Shown here one piece after another: positions 57,844-64,000 of a DNA stretch of 64,000 nucleotides. Both the position numbers and the translations under genes were made by a program. The first letter of the stretch is position 1. Every line of letters begins with the position of its first letter. The notes below the pieces were generated by a model. It did no database searches, had not been told where the DNA came from, and saw only the letters and a list, made by a program, of their open reading frames with translations. Where the stretch lies: NCBI RefSeq assembly GCF_000744115.1, contig NZ_JQLG01000004.1, positions 124,001 through 188,000 of the forward strand. The letters run 5' to 3'. Source of the DNA: Carnobacterium alterfunditum DSM 5972 (lineage in GTDB: Bacteria; Bacillota; Bacilli; Lactobacillales; Carnobacteriaceae).

Positions 57844-59541
57844 TTAATAGAACCTTAAGTCTTTACTATAATTTTTTCCAGTTGTAATATCATATAGGAT
57901 TAAATCGTATTCTTCCAGTAACAATTGAGTAGAATGTTTTAATTCGTCTCGCGAATTTTTCACCCCAGTTTCTCTTTCTAGGTAGAAATTTTTCTCAAAA
58001 GCAGGTAGAACTTGCTTCATTCTCTCTAACATTGCTATGAAAGGGCTAACCTTTGCATCTGCAATTTCTAATACATAGTTTATAAAATAAATTGGACTAA
58101 CCGTTCCTATGTCTTTTTTATCATCTATAAAGTTCGTATAAAACATTAATGGTGTCTCATGCATTTTTTGATAACCATTTAATTCTACAAGTTTATTCCC
58201 ATAAAAAGATGGCAAATGGTCTCCCCAAAAAACAATCATTACCTTTTCATCATAAGAATCTAACTCTTCTAAATATTCTTTTAATGCGATATCACTATAT
58301 TGGATTCCCTTTAAATAATTTTCAGCTTCAGCAGTTTCTGGAACTCCTTTCACTTTAAATTCAACATTATCGTATTTCCCACTATACCTCATATGATTCT
58401 GCATGGTGACTAAATGAATAAAATCTTTTTTATCTGTATTATTCATAACATCCATTACTTCTTTATAAGAAGCTTCATCCGATATATATGGACTTCGATC
58501 AATTACATCTGTATATTTCATATCATTTTTAAATCGCATTTGATCAAAACCGAATGTTTTATAATTATCAATTCGTTTGTACATGGTTGAATTATGAGGA
58601 TGAATCGCTGTTAAATAATGATTCGATGCTTTTGCATAATCAGTGATTGTCGTTAATAAATTCAATTTATCACTAAGATGGATGTATGGTATTGAAATAT
58701 TCCCTGAAAGAGGCTCTAATGAAATACCCGTTAAAGCTTCAAACTCTATATTAGCAGTTCCTCCTCCGTACGCTTGAGACAAAACTTGACCATGCATATG
58801 GTCCTGTGAGAATTCTCTATAATTTTCCAGGGGATCTCCTCCGTTTATTGTAAAACCATCTAAACGTTGTGCATCTGAAAAAGTTTCATTCATAATAAAA
58901 ATGATGTTAATATCATCGATAATACCATTTCTATTATTATTGATAGCTTTGGCTTCTTTTGAATACTTTATAACTATTTCTTCAATTCTTTCCTGACTAT
59001 AATCTTTAGGACGTTCTAATGCTGGGGACTTTAAATTGTACAATAACCCTGAAACAAAGCCATTTCTTGTATAATTTTTTTCTTGACTATACGAAATCCA
59101 ATTAACATATTCATTAAAAGCAGCTTTCACCTTATTATTTGGAGAATTGAATTGATATACATATAACAGCATTAAACTTACTATAATCAGCCCAATCACT
59201 CTAAATCCTTTTGTAAATTTTGAAAGATTTTTCTTTGTTCTAAATTTAAAATACAATAAAGAAATAGTAATAAGAAGTACAATTCCAATTATTATTATTA
59301 CTATAGCCTTAAAATCTACTATCTCTATGAAGAACGATATATCCTTTAAAAATGCCGCGTCCGAAGGATAAATTGGTTCTCCACGAAATCCCATTTTAAA
59401 ATAAGACACTATTCCTATAATAAGTGCGGACACTGAAAGAAGTAAAAAAGAAAGAAACTTTGAATATAAAATAAAATAAATAAATAAAAATAAAAGAAAA
59501 ACAATTACTATCTGAAGAATACTTAACTTTGTGTAAATAAT
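57844..59541 (-). pseudogene. LTA-synthase-like membrane sulfatase, main part split from its start by IS30
   Basis: The frame begins at TTG 59553, but its first four codons (TTG-ACA-AAT-CAG) are IS30 end sequence. Native sequence starts at IIYTKLS. Three N-terminal membrane helices remain (about 10-125), then RGEPIYPSD and an outer alkaline-phosphatase-fold domain: IFIMNETFSDAQRLDG (nucleophile Thr region), GGGTANIEFEALTG, TAIHPHNSTMYKRI, and MIVFWGDHLPSFYGN near the end. Relatives move phosphoglycerol or similar groups from lipid to wall polymer. With the lost N-terminus (60605-60752) the intact gene is 613 residues. An IS-borne start could still give a membrane protein with altered topology. 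Confidence 0.82.
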
Positions 59542-60604
59542 CTGATTTGTCAAATTAAGCTAGACAAAATATCTTCACTCATGTAACTCAAAAATACTTC
59601 CAATGGTGTTTGATACTTCAATGATTTTCTTGGAATATTATTTCTCTTATCTGCAACGGAGGAAATAAACGATTGGTCGACTTGATTAAAGTCCATTTCT
59701 TTTGGCAAGCCATCTTTTCGGAGGAGACCGTTAGAATTTTCGTTTAAAGCGCGTTGTGAAGGTGTTCCAGGATCCGCAAAATAAATGGCGATATCGTGGT
59801 GGTTGCATAATGATTTCCAGTTAGAAAATTCTTTTCCACAATCAAACGTGATAGAGCGGAATAAGTTTCTTGGAATGACTTGAAACCAATGATTCATAGC
59901 TGTTTCAATGTCGCTGGCCTTACGTCCATCAGGTTTCAAGGTAATAATGACTTTCGACAGACGTTCCACTAACGTTATAATGGCACTTTTATGCTGGACA
60001 CCTACAATGGTGTCGCCTTCTATATGGCCAAATTCTTTAGTGAATTGAGGGTAATCTTTCACTCTTTCTGCGATATTCCGCTTGAAAGCTTGTTTTCCTC
60101 GACGTTCTTTATGACCATTTGGCTTTCTTTTCCCCTTCATTGGGAGTGTGGTTTCATCAAAGATTTTTTCTTTGAATTGGCGGTAAAGGGTACGAACAGA
60201 ACACTTAATGGGCTCTTCCGCCCGACCAATAATGACATCAGGAGTCCAACCTTGAGCGACTTTATCTTTAATGTAGGCCTGTTGTTTCTTTGGGAGAACG
60301 ATTCTGTGACGCCCGCAACGCTTTTTATTTTCCTTGTATTGTTGGTAATACTCAAGGGCCGTATGACCTTCTTTTAAGAAGTTGATGACGGTATAAATGG
60401 GTGTACGAGTTCGGTTTAAATAAATGGCTATTTTGGCAACTGAGATATTTTTGTGGTAATAAGATTCTATCATCACTAGCTCATCCGTGGTAAGATGTGT
60501 GTAGGTCATTCGTGATCACTCCTATGTCTTCTTTTGTCGGAAATACATTTTGAGTGTACCACGAATGGCTTTTTTTGTTGTCTAGCTTAATTTTACAATC
60601 GACG
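59542..60604 (-). mobile_element. intact IS30-family element, copy C
   Basis: 1063 bp from CTGATTTGTC to CAATCGACG between 4-bp repeats TAAT (59538-59541 and 60605-60608). It carries a full transposase. It is clearly diverged from copies A and B, but close to the relics at 11202 and 20930. Confidence 0.92.
59550..60509 (-). CDS. IS30-family transposase (copy C)
   Basis: 319 residues. THLTTDELVMIESYYHKN and SVAKIAIYLNRTRTP (helix-turn-helix), GHIEGDTIVGVQHKSA, ITFDCGKEFSNWKSL and LNENSNGLLRKDGLP as the DDE residues. Same length as copies A and B but with many substitutions, a distinct IS30 subtype. Confidence 0.95.
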   Translation of the reverse strand: MTYTHLTTDELVMIESYYHKNISVAKIAIYLNRTRTPIYTVINFLKEGHTALEYYQQYKENKKRCGRHRIVLPKKQQAYIKDKVAQGWTPDVIIGRAEEPIKCSVRTLYRQFKEKIFDETTLPMKGKRKPNGHKERRGKQAFKRNIAERVKDYPQFTKEFGHIEGDTIVGVQHKSAIITLVERLSKVIITLKPDGRKASDIETAMNHWFQVIPRNLFRSITFDCGKEFSNWKSLCNHHDIAIYFADPGTPSQRALNENSNGLLRKDGLPKEMDFNQVDQSFISSVADKRNNIPRKSLKYQTPLEVFLSYMSEDILSSLI

Positions 60605-60752
60605 TAATTAAAAAATTTGTTACCGCTTCAAAATTCATCGAAAGATGAAAGTATTGTAGTATCAGAAATGCAGAAAACGAACTAAATAATCCTATAGAGA
60701 TAGTTATGAGAAATTTAAGGGAAATCATTCCAATCTCTTTCTTATTTTTCAT
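60605..60752 (-). pseudogene. displaced 5' end of the LTA-synthase-like gene
   Basis: A 49-codon stretch from the ATG at 60752, with an excellent ribosome site (GGAGGGAGG), reading MKNKKEIGMISLKF, then a hydrophobic helix (LITISIGLFSSFSAFLIL) and ending NFLI at the IS30 border. Removing IS30 copy C plus one TAAT repeat joins it in frame to 59537-57844, giving NFLI-IYTKLS. The N-terminal membrane helix matches what the main fragment lacks. Confidence 0.8.
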
Positions 60753-61098
60753 TTAAAAATTACCTCCCTCCAGTAAAAAAATCATTAAGCATAAATGAAA
60801 TCAACGTAAATTTATATTTCAAATTACCGATTCCGTTTACACTATTGTTAACTACTATCAACCGAATAATAAATCGAAGATTATGATCACCTGATGTTGC
60901 GTTAAGTTGCGATAGTTTAGAAGGACTGCCACAGAAAGGTATTAAACTAATTATAAAAAACTTACCTCATGCTGAATTAGAATTGTTATTAAACACTTTA
61001 AAAATAATTTTTCCTTTATGAAATGAACCAACCAAATATTTAAATAGCAGTTGATGATAGTTAGTAGTTATGACCTTAATTACAATAAATTAAAAAAA
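60753..61098. other. intergenic gap with possible coding relic
   Basis: Upstream region of the LTA-like gene. On the plus strand about 60890-61021 is open for roughly 44 codons and reads DSLEGLPQKGIKLII, then NLPHAELELLL, ending in TGA. It has no start codon and no ribosome site. It looks like the end of a lost gene, family unknown. Nothing else is seen. Confidence 0.25.
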
Positions 61099-61151
61099 GA
61101 ATCCTTCTATATCAGATTGCATCAATAAAAATTAATGCAACCTAGAAGAAC
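61099..61151 (-). terminator. probable terminator of the second initiating transferase gene
   Basis: An imperfect hairpin built on TTGCAT/ATGCAA with outer CTTCTA/TAGAAG pairing. The minus-strand tail is TTCTTTTTTT. About 105 bp past the gene stop. Confidence 0.5.
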
Positions 61152-61256
61152 TTTTATTTTTTAATTTATAACAAGTATTCCGCTATGATAGTCAAACAAA
61201 CTTTTGCTAAAGAGTGTGCTTATTAAATCTAGTATAATTTTTTTCTCTTTGATTAA

Positions 61257-62642
61257 TCAATCTAAATAAATTATATTACTAGGAATATCTTTATTTTTTT
61301 CTTGCTCTTCCTCATCCAAACCTTTTGACGAAACTTTATCAAAAAGAATTTTTATTGTTTGCAACATAATTTTTATATCAAGCAGTAGAGAATATTTTTT
61401 TATATATAGTAGATCAAAATTTAATTTACTATTAAAATCTGACGCATATTTACCATACACTTGTGCATATCCAGTTATACCTGCTCTAACATTATGACGT
61501 AAATAATAATGTGGATTTTCTTTTTTAAATTGATCCACAAAAAACGGTCGTTCAGGTCTTGGACCTACTACAGACATATCCCCTATCAATACATTAAACA
61601 ATTGAGGAAGCTCATCCACTCGTAATGAGCGGATATATTTGCCAACTGTTGTAACTCTTGCATCATTAGACGATGCTAATACTGGACCAGATTCTTTTTC
61701 AGCAGTCGCGCTCATACTTCTAAATTTTAAAACATTAAAATCTTTGCCATCTTTAGTAATTCTAACTTGTTTATATAAAACAGGCCCTTCAGACGTTAAT
61801 TTAACAAGTAATGCTGTTATTAGCATTATTGGTGAAGCTACAACTATAAGAACTAATGAAAAGACAATGTCGATTAGTCGTTTAATTAAATTATCTTCTG
61901 AAGAAATTTCAAAATTTGAAACTTCAATAATGCTTTCATCTTCAATATTCATGATATTAGGTTTAACAAGTAATAAATTTTCAAAACTAGTTGTTAAAAA
62001 TAATTTTTTCCTTTTAGATACTAATAAATTATAAATTTTCAATTTTTCTTCTTCATAAATATCACTTGCTATATATACAATATCAACTTTTTCTAGATTT
62101 TTTTCTACATTATAGTAGTAGTTTGATACAATAGCGTATTTCACTATGTGTCGCTTACTCTTTGCATTTCCAATATTAAAAATCGCATTTTTTATATCTA
62201 TTTCATTTCCAACAATCATCACTTTTTTACTTCCACTAAATCGTTCATAAATCTTATATACGGCCACACGCCAAACAAATAGAATAATTGAACTAACAAT
62301 TAAACTAATGAATATCACTGATCTTGGAAAAGTAAACCATCTACCAAAAAAAGTTAGGGCCATTATAGATACTGTCATGATTATTTGTATAATCAAAGTA
62401 AGATAAAAGAAATCTGTAATAGACTTGTTATATAGTATATAAACCCCAAAAAGTAGATTTAATAATATAAATAACATCAAAATGTAAATACTTGAGTTTA
62501 CATAAGCTTTATAATTATACATGGGTATATTACCCTCGTATCGAATATAAAAAGAAAGGAGAAGAGAAAGGTGGTATAATAATACTTCTATTAATACTAT
62601 CCCTATCTTCTTAGTTTTTGTGAATTTTTCTCCTTGAGACAT
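61257..62642 (-). CDS. second initiating polyprenyl-phosphate sugar phosphotransferase
   Basis: 461 residues. Four N-terminal helices (about 12-130), a nucleotide-fold middle, a further helix (about 265-290), then the catalytic domain: YKQVRITKDGKDFNVLKFRSM, split at the Arg, RSLRVDELPQLFNVL with Asp-Glu, GDMSVVGPRPERPFFV, and RAGITGYAQVYGKY. GPRPERPFF and YAQVYGK mark the WcaJ/EpsL-like branch, differing from the CpsE-type enzyme at 21805 (GTRPPT, MWQVSGRS), so it may use a different first sugar. GGAGGAAAG precedes the start. Confidence 0.92.
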   Translation of the reverse strand: MSQGEKFTKTKKIGIVLIEVLLYHLSLLLSFYIRYEGNIPMYNYKAYVNSSIYILMLFILLNLLFGVYILYNKSITDFFYLTLIIQIIMTVSIMALTFFGRWFTFPRSVIFISLIVSSIILFVWRVAVYKIYERFSGSKKVMIVGNEIDIKNAIFNIGNAKSKRHIVKYAIVSNYYYNVEKNLEKVDIVYIASDIYEEEKLKIYNLLVSKRKKLFLTTSFENLLLVKPNIMNIEDESIIEVSNFEISSEDNLIKRLIDIVFSLVLIVVASPIMLITALLVKLTSEGPVLYKQVRITKDGKDFNVLKFRSMSATAEKESGPVLASSNDARVTTVGKYIRSLRVDELPQLFNVLIGDMSVVGPRPERPFFVDQFKKENPHYYLRHNVRAGITGYAQVYGKYASDFNSKLNFDLLYIKKYSLLLDIKIMLQTIKILFDKVSSKGLDEEEQEKNKDIPSNIIYLD

Positions 62643-62801
62643 AATAACTTTCCTCCGTTCAATCCCTGTTTTTCAGACACTCGTAATCTATAATAACATA
62701 TCAATATTACAAATCCTATTCCTAAATTATACATTATTTTCAGTATCATTTCCTTATACCATTTAACACTAAATGAAAAGAGCAACAACTCTTAAAAATA
62801 A

Positions 62802-64000
62802 TTAAATTAAATTTCGAGTATCACAATTTGAATTAATAGCTTTAGGATTCAAACTACGACTTAGTTGATTTTTATCTTCGATATAAATAAAAATCAATAA
62901 CAATAGAATTGAAAAAGCAGGATTTAAGTAGCCTCCTTTTTGAAAATTAAGTACGATAAAAATCATTCCCAGTCTAAAATTTATTAAAAGAAGATACAAA
63001 CTAAATAAACAACTTAGAATGAAGGCTATTAAACCTAAATCAGATAAGATATAAGCATATATATTCCAAACGTTAGGTGTATGCCCTATTCCATTTCCAA
63101 GGAAAATATGTTCTGAATTTATGTGGCTCCAGCTGCTTATAATCCTATTATATGCTGAAATGTCTTCTCCACTTATAATATAAGCTGTCCTCTTTATCAG
63201 TGTTTCGTCAATAAAATCCCACGAGAACATTATAATCCCTACCAACAAAAGAACGTATACCGTTGTTTTGTTGGTCCATTTGAATTTTTTTAATCTAATT
63301 TTGTAAACTAAGTTAAGAAATTGAATCATTAACATGATTCCAATTGCACTATACGAGAAAGTTAAAAGTAATGTTAACGAAATAATTACAGAAAAACTTT
63401 TATTAATTTTCACATGAACTCCATTAAAGTAGTTCATTGTTAAAATAACATTTAAAAAATAACCAAGATAGGCTGGTTCAGAAAATATACTCCTTGTCCT
63501 AATAAGAGCCGTATTTTCTTTGAAGACAAAGCTTGCTAAATCGGTTCTAGTAAATTTCCAAAAAAATTCATATGGGAGTTGTCCCTCAGAATATAATGCA
63601 ATAGTAATATATATTCCGATAAAACATACTATTATTGCAATAATATTAAGTGTTTTCAAGAAACGGGTTTCTAAATGTTGATCTTTCACGTAATTGTACA
63701 CTCCTACGATAATAGCAACATAATAAGAAACCCTAATGAATGCTGCCGTTCCAGTCTTCAGAACAAAGGCCTCATTATTATATACATTCATTACTATATT
63801 AGCTGCTATAACACCCAATATCAAAAGTATCCATAATAACTGCCTTCTTTTTATTTTATAATTTCCACTAATAAACAGGCTTATTCCTACTAAAGCGAAA
63901 ATATAATCACTTACAGTAAAAATAACGATCATCCAGTCAGTTACGACAAATGATATACTCATCAGAAACAAAATAATGTTGGACCAAAACCGACTATTTT
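62802..64000 (-). CDS. Wzy/O-antigen-ligase-like membrane protein (start outside window)
   Basis: At least 389 residues and about 10 hydrophobic segments. The frame stays open past the first listed start (TTG 63971) to the window edge, reading SRFWSNIILFLMS, so the real start is probably outside. A long loop near 260-300 (IISGEDISAYNRIISSWSHI, HIFLGNGIGHTPN) carries the R-x-x-x-W and G-x-G-x-G features of Wzy/WaaL proteins. In same-strand order before the initiating transferase. It could be a polymerase or ligase for the right locus, which already has a Wzy at 49848. Confidence 0.78.
   Translation of the reverse strand, partial: NSRFWSNIILFLMSISFVVTDWMIVIFTVSDYIFALVGISLFISGNYKIKRRQLLWILLILGVIAANIVMNVYNNEAFVLKTGTAAFIRVSYYVAIIVGVYNYVKDQHLETRFLKTLNIIAIIVCFIGIYITIALYSEGQLPYEFFWKFTRTDLASFVFKENTALIRTRSIFSEPAYLGYFLNVILTMNYFNGVHVKINKSFSVIISLTLLLTFSYSAIGIMLMIQFLNLVYKIRLKKFKWTNKTTVYVLLLVGIIMFSWDFIDETLIKRTAYIISGEDISAYNRIISSWSHINSEHIFLGNGIGHTPNVWNIYAYILSDLGLIAFILSCLFSLYLLLINFRLGMIFIVLNFQKGGYLNPAFSILLLLIFIYIEDKNQLSRSLNPKAINSNCDTRNLI

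Noticed and set aside
62603..62788. 61-residue minus-strand frame upstream of the second initiating transferase
   Set aside because: It overlaps the transferase start in another frame and has no good ribosome site.

Overview
The window is AT-rich, gram-positive DNA of the Lactobacillales type. Genes have strong AGGAGG-like ribosome sites, the wall is built with LCP, CpsC/CpsD and GW/ChW-repeat proteins, one RmlB is of streptococcal type, and IS30-family elements are abundant. A Carnobacteriaceae or Enterococcaceae host fits best, but no rRNA or housekeeping marker is present, so this is inference. Apart from the transposases, every confident gene lies on the minus strand, so the locus is transcribed from right to left.

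Layout from right to left. (1) 64000-46350 is a surface-polysaccharide locus: a Wzy-like protein cut by the window edge, an initiating sugar-phosphate transferase, an LTA-synthase-like sulfatase-fold protein split by IS30, two GT2 enzymes, a Wzz-like protein with an odd cytoplasmic domain, another GT2, a beta-propeller protein, a GT4, a Wzy polymerase, a GT2, a Wzx flippase and a UDP-glucuronate-type epimerase. (2) 46103-42714 encodes a secreted amidase with ten GW modules. (3) 42482-39128 is an rmlACBD operon for dTDP-L-rhamnose. (4) 39060-28453 holds three secreted proteins, each with six ChW repeats: a glucosaminidase, a Big_2 protein, and a third one split by IS30. IS30, IS5-family DNA and a fragment of a second LCP gene lie among them. 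(5) 28254-21805 holds an LCP wall-polymer ligase, ugd, galU, cpsC, cpsD and a second initiating transferase. (6) 20897-12055 is a second set of rhamnosyl- and glycosyltransferases with Wzy, an acetyltransferase and Wzx. (7) 11152-7733 is a second rmlACBD operon. (8) The left end holds an IS21-family element, three small zinc-ribbon/TM2 membrane proteins, a DUF218 protein and the start of a flavin oxidoreductase.

The genes appear to encode two Wzx/Wzy-type rhamnose-containing polysaccharides with their own initiating enzymes, sharing UDP-glucose, UDP-glucuronate and dTDP-rhamnose supply. LCP is expected to attach product to peptidoglycan, and the repeat-bearing hydrolases remodel the wall. The ends of three intact IS30 copies and at least five relics mark many of the module borders. 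Two IS30 insertions can be undone on paper: removing the element and one 4-bp target repeat restores a single in-frame gene in each case (745 and 613 residues), so both insertions look recent. No CRISPR array, tRNA, rRNA or phage module was seen.
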